From: Ktedonobacter racemifer DSM 44963
GTDB lineage: Bacteria; Chloroflexota; Ktedonobacteria; Ktedonobacterales; Ktedonobacteraceae
Direction: 5' to 3'
NCBI RefSeq assembly: GCF_000178855.1
Contig: NZ_ADVG01000001.1
Coordinates: 2,951,481-3,015,480 of the forward strand
Length of the DNA stretch: 64,000 nt
Under the pieces are notes generated by a model that did no database searches, was not told where the DNA came from, and was given only the letters and a program-made list of their open reading frames with translations. Positions 44,523 to 52,687 of the stretch are shown here, piece after piece. Numbering within the stretch: position 1 is the stretch's first letter; the number at the start of each line of letters is the position of its first letter. The translations under genes and the position numbers were made by a program.

Positions 44523-46319
44523 CTACTCTTGTTTGCCAAAGAAGGCAGTCAGTGTATCCGCACGTTGTTGCAAAGAACGTGGGACTTCTTCGAGATCAAC
44601 CATGACTTCAATCACACAAGGCACCTGTGCCTCAAGCGCGTGGCGCAGGGCTCCTTCAAACTCGGCAAGATTCGTAGCTTTAAAAGCATCAATACCGATA
44701 CCCCAGGCGATAGCGCACACATCCAATGGGGTGCCAAACGTCGTCAGATATGATTGCCCATTGAGCAACTTTTCGCCGTTATACACCATTCCATGTCCCC
44801 CATTGTTGAGGACCACCCAGATGATCGGTAAGTGATATTCCGCAGCCGTATGGATCTCCATACCGTGCATGCCAAAGGCACCATCTCCAAGCAGGGCAAC
44901 GACCGGTCGTTGGGGAGCTGCGACCTTGCCGCCAATGGCGGCGGCGATAGCATACCCCATCGACGCCGTATTGGTTGCGCAAAACACTGTGCCGGGTTGG
45001 CGGGCTTCATAAAATTGACCAGCCCACGAGAGGCAGTTGCCGTTATCGACAAAGAGCAGCGTCTCGTCAGGCAGTGCCTCATTCATTTTCGAGACGACTG
45101 CTTGCGGCTTGAGAAGAGAGGCCCCTTGCTGGAGCATTTCGGCACTATAGTAGCGAGGAGTCTCTGCCCGCATGTGTTCCAGCACACTGTCTGTCGGGCG
45201 CGGTCTTTCCTGGTGGTGCAGGGCCAAGGTACCAAGTGCCTCAGCAAGCGCTTTGAGGATCGCCTTCGCATCGCCAACTACACTCTGGTCAACGGGATAA
45301 ATATTGCCGATAGTCAGGGGATCAAGATCAATCTGAATGATCGTGCGATGAGGTGGCGCGAGTCTCTTATCCCACCCGTTCGTCTGGAACTCCCCCAGGC
45401 TCGTGCCAATGATCACCAGAACGTCGACCTCTTCGGAGTACAAATATGCTTCCGCTAGGGGATGACCGCCGAAGCCAAACACTCCAAGCGAGAGTGGATG
45501 CCGCTCTGGAAAGGCACTCTTGCCCTTCAGCGTCGTGGCAACCGGAATCTGTAATGCTTCCGCCACTCGCTGGAGAAGAGACCACGCGCCAGAAAGATTC
45601 ACCCCATGCCCAACGAGCAAGGCGGGCCTTTTCGCTGTTTGCAAGGTGGTAGCCACGCGCTGGATCGCCGCTGGATCACCCGAGGGAAGGGTGTGCGTAA
45701 AAAATTTTGTCACAGGAAGCCCATCATCGGGAACGGATTGCTTGACCACATCGGCAGGAAGATTAAGATGCACCGCCCCAGGCCGCCCAGTCAAAGCAGC
45801 GCGGATCATACGGCGGATCACATGCTGCATCTGTTGACCACTCTGGAGCATCAGCGATAACTTACTCGCTGTGCGATAGGCCTCAACAATATCGATGGTC
45901 CGGTTCCCGCTGCTACTATCTTGCAACCCGCCTTTGCCAAAGGCGCTTGTCGCGACCTGACCGGTAAGAGCTAACACAGGGATTGAATCACTCGTTGCGC
46001 TAGTGATGCCCGTCAGCAAGTTCGTCGCACCAGGGCCACTGGTCCCGCAGCAGACACCCAATCCACGGCTCACACGTGCATATCCCTCGGCCATAAATGC
46101 GGCTCCTTCCTCATGTTTGGCCAAAACGGGTTGGATACGCTGCCGTTGCGCAAGAGCTTCAAAGAGGGGTACAAGGGGGCCACCTGGAACCCCAAATATA
46201 TGGGTAACGCCGACCTCCTCAAGTGTACGCAATAAAATATGGATGGCAGGTGATTCCAGCGTGGCAGGTGTGGTGAGTGGCTCTGTCACAGTAGAGAACA
46301 CAGTAGATGTTTCCGACAT
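44523..46319 (-). CDS. ThDP-dependent acetolactate-synthase-like enzyme
   Basis: 598 residues with all three domains of the AHAS/pyruvate oxidase group. The N-terminal Pyr domain has the catalytic Glu in AKHEEGAAFMAEGYAR, and TSGPGATNL is present. The middle domain contains LLVGHGVNLSGAW. The C-terminal PP domain has GDGAFGMHGMEIHTAAEY with the Mg/ThDP motif GDG...NN. No ilvN regulatory subunit or other ilv gene is adjacent. Paired on the same strand with a KAS III-like gene, it may feed a dedicated small-molecule pathway rather than branched amino acids. Activity is not provable here. Confidence 0.8.
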   Translation of the reverse strand: MSETSTVFSTVTEPLTTPATLESPAIHILLRTLEEVGVTHIFGVPGGPLVPLFEALAQRQRIQPVLAKHEEGAAFMAEGYARVSRGLGVCCGTSGPGATNLLTGITSATSDSIPVLALTGQVATSAFGKGGLQDSSSGNRTIDIVEAYRTASKLSLMLQSGQQMQHVIRRMIRAALTGRPGAVHLNLPADVVKQSVPDDGLPVTKFFTHTLPSGDPAAIQRVATTLQTAKRPALLVGHGVNLSGAWSLLQRVAEALQIPVATTLKGKSAFPERHPLSLGVFGFGGHPLAEAYLYSEEVDVLVIIGTSLGEFQTNGWDKRLAPPHRTIIQIDLDPLTIGNIYPVDQSVVGDAKAILKALAEALGTLALHHQERPRPTDSVLEHMRAETPRYYSAEMLQQGASLLKPQAVVSKMNEALPDETLLFVDNGNCLSWAGQFYEARQPGTVFCATNTASMGYAIAAAIGGKVAAPQRPVVALLGDGAFGMHGMEIHTAAEYHLPIIWVVLNNGGHGMVYNGEKLLNGQSYLTTFGTPLDVCAIAWGIGIDAFKATNLAEFEGALRHALEAQVPCVIEVMVDLEEVPRSLQQRADTLTAFFGKQE

Positions 46320-47007
46320 GATTATACATAACTCCTTTCACTGGCTATATCCAAAACAGTAGGGCACAAGGAGAAGACATTGCTGGTGGCTCTCTGCCAA
46401 AATCCCGAGATTGTGTTGCGATGCACAGGAAAGAACAGGACAATCTAAGAAATTCCGCCAGGAGGAGAAAAGCACGTATTTAGAAAAAATGTTCCTTTCT
46501 CTACAATTTGCAAACAGTTAAACTCTATTTGTATATACCACCTCACCAATATACTGTCTAGTCATCTTCTCATAATAGCTAAAAAATGCTATAACGCAGA
46601 TGTATATATATATTGATCAGCATAGTAAAAACTCAACTATTCATACATGACTAATTTACTAGCATTATATAGGCAAATTTTGGGGAGTGCTTAACGCTAC
46701 AAAAAGTGAATTTTAGAGTCAGGATAAGCGCGGCTCAAGGAGCTTGTGAAGCCAATCGAGTAAATTTATGTTTGCGTCTTTCGAAAGAAACGAAGGCCAG
46801 TATTGAGGTTGTAACAGAGCCTTCATCGTACAAATTTTATAGATTCCCGCTTGTGAATATGCTACATTTAACCTCAGTTGCATGGAGTAGAGGTTCTCCT
46901 GGCTCCGGTCGGCCCTTGTCGTCTTCTCCCGCCGTGAAAAGTGAAGATCGCCGTTTTACGGTGCTCAAATGCACCATACGCTCTACAAAAAGCGTGGAGA
47001 GAAGGCG
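46320..47007. other. 688-bp AT-rich gap with no clear gene
   Basis: Markedly lower in GC than its surroundings. A frame at 46706-47047 overlaps the next gene and looks spurious. It must carry the divergent promoters for 46319 (minus) and 47008 (plus); TTGCAA/GTATAT near 46508-46536 is a weak candidate. Confidence 0.4.
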
Positions 47008-47589
47008 ATGCCAGCATTTTCAGCGATGGGTAAGAGATGCAGCATGAGTAAAGATCATTTTGATGCGAGCCTTGGCTTAGCTTTCAGTCTCAGCGTATTT
47101 GAGCGATATCGGAAAAATGGCCTATTGCAAGCTGAGCTTTATCATGTACCTGGCGTTCGTGGGCGTTGTACGGGATACATACAACTCGTTGAAGGAAAGG
47201 TGACTTCTTGTTATGTTAAAGCGAGGAGTGGTGAACATTATCCAATGGCACTTAGTACCCTGACCACCGTAGATAACGAGAAGGGGCCATTTGAGTGGAA
47301 ACTCATATCGCTACCAGCACCACCTTCATCGACGCCACCAACATCACAATTCAACGCTCCTCCTCGCCAGGAGCACAGTGCTCCTATCCCTAGAATCGTT
47401 GCGCCGCTGGATATGACAACACTACATAGTTGGACAGATCAGCACAAACTGATGTTAACAACGGTGTATAGAGCGATTGATGGACAGAGAAACGTTGAAG
47501 AGATAAAGAGAGAGCTGCCACTGCGGCCAGAGGTCACAGAGGAAGCGATTCGCGTGCTCTTGGCCCTCAAAGTCATCACTATAATCTAA
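47008..47589 (+). CDS. Unknown two-part protein, possibly DUF4388-like
   Basis: 193 residues from ATG 47008 (GGAGAGAAGG upstream); ATG 47044 is an alternative. The first half (LLQAELYHVPGVRGRCTGYI, QLVEGKVTSCYVKARSG) has the pattern of a small beta-rich ligand or interaction domain. A Pro/Ser linker (LPAPPSSTPP) follows. The C-terminal 70 residues end in a helical domain like a winged helix (IDGQRNVEEIKRELPLRPEV). No catalytic residues. It is followed 31 bp later by a membrane protein gene, probably its partner. Confidence 0.6.
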   Translation: MPAFSAMGKRCSMSKDHFDASLGLAFSLSVFERYRKNGLLQAELYHVPGVRGRCTGYIQLVEGKVTSCYVKARSGEHYPMALSTLTTVDNEKGPFEWKLISLPAPPSSTPPTSQFNAPPRQEHSAPIPRIVAPLDMTTLHSWTDQHKLMLTTVYRAIDGQRNVEEIKRELPLRPEVTEEAIRVLLALKVITII

Positions 47590-47619
47590 GCTTTATCGAG
47601 AAAGGATAGACACACCTCA

Positions 47620-48696
47620 ATGAACAAGGATGTATCCAATCGAGGATGGTCTCCCAACGAACTGGTGGACCAGAAAAGCAAGCGACATGGGCTGTTTCAA
47701 TGGTGGTATGACAAGACCTCCATCCCAGACCCTCCTGTAAATGCTTCCTTCGCGCAGCGAGAAGCCGCCAGAAAATCACATTTGCTCTCAACGATTGTCT
47801 TCTGGCTCCTTGTAACCTTTATTTTATTTATCCCTGGCTGTTTCGCGTTGCCCAATCACTATGTAATTTATGCGGATCTGGGCATGCTTGCCCTCTGCAT
47901 ACCTGCACTCTTTTTTAATCGGGCCAAAAAACCGCAGATCGCGGGCATTCTGCTCACATTCGCGTTCGAGGCAGCACTCACCATGGTTGTTTTCACGACC
48001 TGGCCCCTCGACGAACCGAGCATCCAACAGTTTGAATTATTTGTCTTTGGTGAACTACTCTGTGTTTCGCTCCTCGCTCCAGGCACGGTCTTCATCGTAA
48101 TGATCTATAACATGGCCGTGATTACTGTAAGTCTGCTTTGGCAGCCGCATGACCCGGTTCTCAATCATGACCTGGCCTCTCAGCTCATTCCCATGCTCGT
48201 TCGGCCTGTGGGCGTACAACTGCTCGTCGCGTTTGTCGCCTTTTTGTGGGTCAGTGGAACGAACCAGGCAGCTAAGCGTGCTGACAAGGCGGAGATGATT
48301 GCCAAATTGGAGCATGAACTGGCGGATCAGAAGCAAGAACTTGAGCAAGGCATTCAACTCATTCTGGAGACCCATATCGAGGTGGCAAACGGCAACCTGA
48401 ACGCGCGCGCGCCACTTAACCAGGGAAACGTTCTCTGGCAGATTTCAAGAGCGCTGAATACCTTACTTATTCGTTTCCAGCGAGCAGCGCAAGCCGAGAA
48501 AGATCTGCAACGTGTGGAGTATGCGGTCAACATGACGGTTCAGTCAATTCAGCATGCGGATGCTCGAAATCAGAATCCACGCATCAGCGTGACATATACA
48601 CAAATTGACCCACTTATTGCAGCCTTGCAAGGCAAGACTATAGATTTCACGGCGGTTCCTTTTGACCCGCGATCCTCTCAGAGAGCGAGGGAATAA
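47620..48696 (+). CDS. Membrane protein with HAMP-like/coiled-coil C-terminus
   Basis: 358 residues. After an N-terminal cytosolic stretch of about 55 residues there are six predicted membrane helices (residues 58-215; e.g. LLSTIVFWLLVTFILFIPGC). The cytosolic C-terminal half starts with a coiled coil (EMIAKLEHELADQKQELEQG). It continues as a HAMP-like segment (VANGNLNARAPLNQGNVLWQ) and a second helical pair. It resembles signal-transducing membrane proteins without an output domain. Operonic with 47008-47589. Confidence 0.65.
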   Translation: MNKDVSNRGWSPNELVDQKSKRHGLFQWWYDKTSIPDPPVNASFAQREAARKSHLLSTIVFWLLVTFILFIPGCFALPNHYVIYADLGMLALCIPALFFNRAKKPQIAGILLTFAFEAALTMVVFTTWPLDEPSIQQFELFVFGELLCVSLLAPGTVFIVMIYNMAVITVSLLWQPHDPVLNHDLASQLIPMLVRPVGVQLLVAFVAFLWVSGTNQAAKRADKAEMIAKLEHELADQKQELEQGIQLILETHIEVANGNLNARAPLNQGNVLWQISRALNTLLIRFQRAAQAEKDLQRVEYAVNMTVQSIQHADARNQNPRISVTYTQIDPLIAALQGKTIDFTAVPFDPRSSQRARE

Positions 48697-48852
48697 ACAG
48701 AACAAAGGGAGGTGATCTTTTCTAATTGCTTGCCCTCTTGCGTCAACAAGACGTGGCAAGGAGTCCCCTGACTTCTATGTTGGAGTTGCCCCAATTCAGT
48801 AAAAGCCAAGAACAGAAGGAAGGTTTCCTCCTCCTAGGATTTCACCTTCACA

Positions 48853-48892
48853 AAGTTGCGACAACACAAGTTATTGTGTTGTCGCAACTTTT
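48853..48892 (+). terminator. Terminator of the 47008-48696 operon
   Basis: AAAGTTGCGACAACACAA pairs with TTGTGTTGTCGCAACTTT across GTTA, followed by TT. 18-bp perfect stem. Confidence 0.8.
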
Positions 48893-49347
48893 TATAAGAA
48901 GCACTTTTGTTCGGACTTCTCGCTGAAAGCATGTAGACTTGCGCGGGTACTACCATCGTTTCATCGGTCCACACAACCCAGCACAATATTTATGCTCCCT
49001 ATGATCGCAAAGGTAGGAGTTCCAGGATGGAGTCGCTCCTCCATCCCCTGGCCAAACTGCTTCTGGACAACGCGCTCATAATTCTGTTGTTGAAAACGTC
49101 CATCGACAGCCATAGTGGGGCTGACCTGAGTCGTGGCCTGTTGATTAGGCGGGAAGGGAACCTGGCAAAAGCTCTTGAGGAGGGGATGCCCCACGATGAA
49201 TTTTGGCGTATTCAGGTGAGCTATCTAGACGTACCTGAATGGCTTTTTTCGCTCAATGCATATCTTCGTGCTGCATGTTATAATACACTACCAATATGAC
49301 CAAACTGTTAGCCAATGCGCTTTTCTGCTCAATCTAGTAAGATCTTA

Positions 49348-49473
49348 TTCCGAAATCCAACCCCATTCGGGGACGCGCGTCACTCACGTGACTAGCGCTT
49401 CCCCCATTTCCCAATTCGGGGACACGCGGGGACCACCTTCAGGTGGCACGGCAAGCGCGCTCAGGTTTTCGGA
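49348..49473. repeat. Family C palindromic repeat, long copy
   Basis: Starts TTCCGAAATCCAACC and ends AGCGCGCTCAGGTTTTCGG with an insert containing ATTCGGGGACGCGCG twice. It reaches to within 20 bp of the next start codon. Confidence 0.6.
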
Positions 49474-49493
49474 GAAGAAGTAAAGGGAATAGT

Positions 49494-50069
49494 ATGCCAA
49501 CACGAAAAGATGCATATACACTGATGACAAGCCATGTCCAGAATATCAGCCTCCAGAGGCACATGCTCTCGGTTGAGGCCGCTATGCGTGCCTATGCGCG
49601 TTCTTATGGTGAGGACGAAGAGTTGTGGGGAATAACGGGACTCCTCCACGATTGCGACTATGAGGAGTATCCCGATCTGCACCAGCATACGCAGGTCGCC
49701 GCAGTCTGGCTGGGTGATGCTGGCTACGACAAACGCATTATTTACGCCATCCTGGCCCATAATGATCTCAATCTTGAGACGCATCCGCGCACGAATCTAC
49801 TCTCCAAGGCGCTCTATGCCTGCGACGAGATCACTGGGATGATCACAGCCACCGCCCTGGTGCGCCCAGATAAGAGAATCCACGGTTTAGAGGTCTCCTC
49901 AGTGCGCAAAAAGATGAAGGCCAAGGGCTTCGCCGCTGGCGTGAACCGTGAGGACCTGGTCAAGGGTGCCGAGGAGCTAGGCGTTGACCTGAACGAGCAT
50001 ATCGCCTTTGTGATCGCGGCCATGTCCGCCGTCGCGGAAGACCTGGGTCTGGCAGGCATAGCCGTTTAA
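49494..50069 (+). CDS. HD-domain metal-dependent phosphohydrolase
   Basis: 191 residues from ATG 49494 (AAAGGGAAT upstream). The single HD domain has SLQRHMLSVEAAM (first His), GITGLLHDCDYEEYPDLHQH (HD pair) and AILAHNDL with a downstream ALYACDEITGMI Asp. These small HD proteins are common in Firmicutes and Chloroflexota; the substrate is unknown. Confidence 0.85.
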   Translation: MPTRKDAYTLMTSHVQNISLQRHMLSVEAAMRAYARSYGEDEELWGITGLLHDCDYEEYPDLHQHTQVAAVWLGDAGYDKRIIYAILAHNDLNLETHPRTNLLSKALYACDEITGMITATALVRPDKRIHGLEVSSVRKKMKAKGFAAGVNREDLVKGAEELGVDLNEHIAFVIAAMSAVAEDLGLAGIAV

Positions 50070-50110
50070 CGCCTTCACACGTAATAATTAATACACCATC
50101 ACACGTATAA

Positions 50111-50200
50111 TTTGTAGGGGGCCATGCTTGCATGGCCTTAAACCCGTGAGCCAGGCATTCTGCTCGCAGGAGAAGTCCAAGCAAGCTTGGGCCCTACAAT
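50111..50200. repeat. Family E palindromes
   Basis: TTGTAGGGGGCCATGCTTGC followed by ATGGCC, and a second half CAAGCTTGGGCCCTACAA at 50182-50200. The same GTAGGG..CCATGC theme as at 2636-2731. Confidence 0.5.
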
Positions 50201-50243
50201 TGGCTGGCTTACCCAGCAAAGAGCTTTAGGAAAGTCCAGGACT

Positions 50244-50654
50244 ATGCAGCAGCGACGCAAGCCACAGCATCAATCACAGCATCTCTTTACGGCCAGTGAG
50301 GTCGGTTCCTTTGAGTACTGCTCGCTCTCCTGGTGGCATGAGCGCTATGACCCCATGGCGCGGGGCAATGACGATGAGCTTTTCGCGCGCCTGGTGGAAC
50401 TGGAGGAGGAGCACGATGCCCAGGCGCCCTCACTTCCTGAATACCAGGTCATAGAGCAACTTCTGCTCCGTCGAGGTGCCTTTGAAGAAGGGAAGGCACA
50501 ACATCGCGAGCACGCGGAAGAGGTCGCGGAGCGGAAGGAGGAGCGTATCCTGACGCCCAGTTCCAATGATGCCATGCGGCGCCTGGTGTTCGTCATCGTG
50601 GCCCTGGTCGTCCTGGCCCTGGCGCTGATCATTGCCTCGGCCTTTCTGCATTGA
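50244..50654 (+). CDS. Membrane-tailed Cas4 N-terminus-like protein (half 1 of a pair)
   Basis: 136 residues from ATG 50244. The start FTASEVGSFEYCSLSWWHER matches the N-terminal motif of Cas4/Dna2-type nucleases, where this Cys is the first ligand of the Fe-S cluster. Then GKAQHREHAEEV matches their G-x-x-x-H segment. There is no catalytic D/ExK. A transmembrane helix (LVFVIVALVVLALALIIASA) closes the protein. The next gene, 31 bp downstream, holds the missing catalytic core and the remaining cysteines, so the two probably form one split, membrane-bound nuclease. Confidence 0.6.
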   Translation: MQQRRKPQHQSQHLFTASEVGSFEYCSLSWWHERYDPMARGNDDELFARLVELEEEHDAQAPSLPEYQVIEQLLLRRGAFEEGKAQHREHAEEVAERKEERILTPSSNDAMRRLVFVIVALVVLALALIIASAFLH

Positions 50655-50685
50655 GTGATTTGGTTACTAAGCAAGAGGGGGTATT

Positions 50686-51246
50686 TTGGTGGGGAACATC
50701 CTGTTACCAGGAGGTCTGGGACTCTTACTTTTCGCGTTAGCCCTGCTCCTGCTCTGGCGTAATGAGCGTGTACGCCAGCAAGAGCGGCTGCACGAAGAGT
50801 ACAAACAGGCGCTGGGCCTGCCCGGTGAACTCGTGTATGAGGACGCCGATGGACAGGGAGAGACGCTCTACTCCAGCAACTATCCTCTCATTGGCAAACC
50901 CGATTATATCGTGCAGCATCCCGATGGGAGGCTCATTCCTATTGAGCTGAAACTGACCGTCTCAGGCGTGACACAGCCCGATAGCAACCACGTCATGCAG
51001 CTTATTGCCTACTGCCTGATCCTGGAAGACTACTCTGAGCTTCCCCCTACGCATGGCATCGTGCGCTATGCCGACCGCGATTTCACCATCGACTATACAC
51101 CCGCACTACGCAAGAAGGTTATCCGCCTGCTCTCAGACATGGAACAGCGTGGCCCCCAGGATCCCCCACCCTTGAAGACACAGCGCGCCAGCAAGTGCCG
51201 GGCCTGTGTCTTTCAACAAATCTGCCCCATTGGCCGAGATAAGTAA
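50686..51246 (+). CDS. Membrane-anchored Cas4/Dna2-like PD-(D/E)XK nuclease core (half 2)
   Basis: 186 residues from TTG 50686 (or GTG 50689; AGAGGGGG upstream). An N-terminal membrane helix (LLLFALALLLLWR) leads to the nuclease core: metal-binding Asp in GKPDYIVQHPDG, ExK in LIPIELKLT, Q-x3-Y in MQLIAYCLILED. The C-terminus carries three Cys as KCRACVFQQICPIG, the 3' set of a Cas4-type Fe-S cluster. The fourth Cys is absent here but present in the upstream protein. There are no cas1, cas2 or repeats nearby, so it is not a CRISPR gene by context. Confidence 0.72.
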   Translation: MVGNILLPGGLGLLLFALALLLLWRNERVRQQERLHEEYKQALGLPGELVYEDADGQGETLYSSNYPLIGKPDYIVQHPDGRLIPIELKLTVSGVTQPDSNHVMQLIAYCLILEDYSELPPTHGIVRYADRDFTIDYTPALRKKVIRLLSDMEQRGPQDPPPLKTQRASKCRACVFQQICPIGRDK

Positions 51247-51295
51247 GTAGAGCATGTATGTAAGAAAGCAAGTCTAACCCCTTCTCATCCATTGA

Positions 51296-51325
51296 TTGAC
51301 AAGCCTTCTATAGAGGGGCTACACT
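51296..51325 (+). promoter_or_regulatory. Promoter of the TIGR00300 gene
   Basis: TTGACA (51296-51301), 18-bp spacer, TACACT (51320-51325), about 65 bp before the start codon. Confidence 0.65.
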
Positions 51326-51391
51326 AGCAGCAGAATCATCTATTGGTCCGACGAGAAGGGTCTTTCCCTTATAAAAAGCGAGAACATATCT

Positions 51392-52630
51392 ATGGGTACA
51401 TTTCATGAAGTAGTGGAGTTGAGTGGACATATTATCGACTCCTGGTCGCTTCCACGCGCCTGGGATACCATTATGGATCGTGGTGGGAACTTCACCGTCC
51501 AGGAAATTAGCATCGGGAAGCAGAAGTCAGAGTCGAGCTATGCGCGTTTCCAGGTTGAGGCTCCCGATCCCGAAACGCTAGAACTCATTATTTCAGAGCT
51601 ACAGCAATTTGGAGCCATTCTGGTTGATGCTCACGATACACAGACCGAGATGGTCACCCAGGATGGCGTCTTGCCACCCAATTTCTATTCGACGACCAAT
51701 CTGCCCACGCAGATCCGCATTGGTGGCAAGTGGGTCCTGGTAGAAAATATCGAGATGGACGTAGTGGTGGTGGTCGAGGCTGAGAAGCAGCGAGCCTACT
51801 GCAAACCCATGCACGAGGTGAGCAAAGGCGACCAGGTTGTCGTTGGACACAAAGGTATTCGCGTACAACCCTACGAGCGCGAGCGCGGGCATGAGACCTT
51901 TGCCTTTATGCAGAGTGATGTCTCATCCGAGCGCGCCAAGGTCCTGGCCATCAAAAATATCGCGCGCCAGATGCATGAGATACGCGAACGGGGCGGCAAG
52001 ATCCTCTTCGTACTTGGTCCCGCCGTAATCCATACTGGCGCGGGCCGCTATGTCGCCGAGTTGATCCGCCGCAACTATATCCACGCCATCTTTGGTGGCA
52101 ATGCCATCATTACGCATGATATTGAGTCCGCGCTCTTTGGCACCTCCCTGGGCGTCAACCTGAAAACGGGCGAGCAGGTCGAGGGCGGGCATCGTAACCA
52201 TCTGCGCGCCATTAATGCCATGCGCGGCGTCGGCTCGCTTGAGAAAGCAATTGAGATTGGCCTGCTGCGCGAGGGTATTACCTATGAGGCGGTGACACGC
52301 GGCCTCCCCCTGGTGCTGGCAGGCTCTATCCGCGATGATGGCCCAATGCCTGGCGTCATCACAGATATGCCAGTCGCGCAGCATCATATGCGCGAGGTCG
52401 TCCAGGATGTCGATATGACGATTATGGTTGCCTCGATGCTCCACGCCATCGCCACGGGTAATCTCCTGCCCGCACGTGTGCGCACAGTCGTTGTCGATAT
52501 CAATCCAGCGGTTGTGACCAAGCTGGCGGATCGCGGCACCTTCCAGGCCGCGGGGCTGGTCACGGATGCAGAGCTCTTCCTGCGCGAGCTCCTCGAATCG
52601 ATCAACCAGTTGGAAAAAGAACTGGCTTAA
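51392..52630 (+). CDS. LOR/SDH-domain protein (TIGR00300), possible ornithine cyclodeaminase
   Basis: 412 residues. The N-terminal LOR/SDH domain (SGHIIDSWSLPRAWDTIMDR, VEAPDPETLELIISEL) is followed by the conserved nucleotide-binding half: GGKILFVLGPAVIHTGAGRY, IFGGNAIITHDIESALFGTS and LAGSIRDDGPMPGVITD. Archaeal and cyanobacterial (AgrE/ArgZ C-terminal) relatives act as NAD-dependent ornithine cyclodeaminases making proline. It is a soluble enzyme. Here it stands alone, so the role in arginine/ornithine metabolism is inferred from the family only. Confidence 0.8.
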   Translation: MGTFHEVVELSGHIIDSWSLPRAWDTIMDRGGNFTVQEISIGKQKSESSYARFQVEAPDPETLELIISELQQFGAILVDAHDTQTEMVTQDGVLPPNFYSTTNLPTQIRIGGKWVLVENIEMDVVVVVEAEKQRAYCKPMHEVSKGDQVVVGHKGIRVQPYERERGHETFAFMQSDVSSERAKVLAIKNIARQMHEIRERGGKILFVLGPAVIHTGAGRYVAELIRRNYIHAIFGGNAIITHDIESALFGTSLGVNLKTGEQVEGGHRNHLRAINAMRGVGSLEKAIEIGLLREGITYEAVTRGLPLVLAGSIRDDGPMPGVITDMPVAQHHMREVVQDVDMTIMVASMLHAIATGNLLPARVRTVVVDINPAVVTKLADRGTFQAAGLVTDAELFLRELLESINQLEKELA

Positions 52631-52687
52631 ACAAGTTGTTAGTGGGACGGGGCCAAGCAGGAGGCCTCATCCCACTAACAACTTGTT
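52631..52687. terminator. Bidirectional imperfect hairpin between TIGR00300 and WYL genes
   Basis: AACAAGTTGTTAGTGGGA pairs with TCCCACTAACAACTTGTT over 18 bp, continuing with mismatches to GGCC/GGCC. It ends at the stop of the convergent WYL gene. Confidence 0.75.

Larger units (their letters stand above)
48697..49493. other. 797-bp region with terminators and a family C repeat
   Basis: Contains the terminator at 48853-48892, a second plus-strand terminator (ATTCAGGT...ACCTGAAT then T6, 49212-49246) and a long family C copy (49348-49473). Between 48960 and 49200 there are short frames on both strands, neither convincing. The plus-strand terminator hints at a short transcript or a decayed gene there. 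Confidence 0.45.

Noticed and set aside
44523..46319. Housekeeping acetolactate synthase ilvB
   Set aside because: No ilvN, ilvC or other branched-chain genes are adjacent and the neighbour is a KAS III-like gene; kept as acetolactate-synthase-like only.
46706..47047. 113-residue frame before the 47008 gene
   Set aside because: It overlaps the well-started gene at 47008 in another frame and has no ribosome-binding site or motif.
50686..51246. Genuine CRISPR-associated Cas4
   Set aside because: Membrane helix, missing N-terminal Cys and absence of cas1/cas2 or repeats argue against a CRISPR role.
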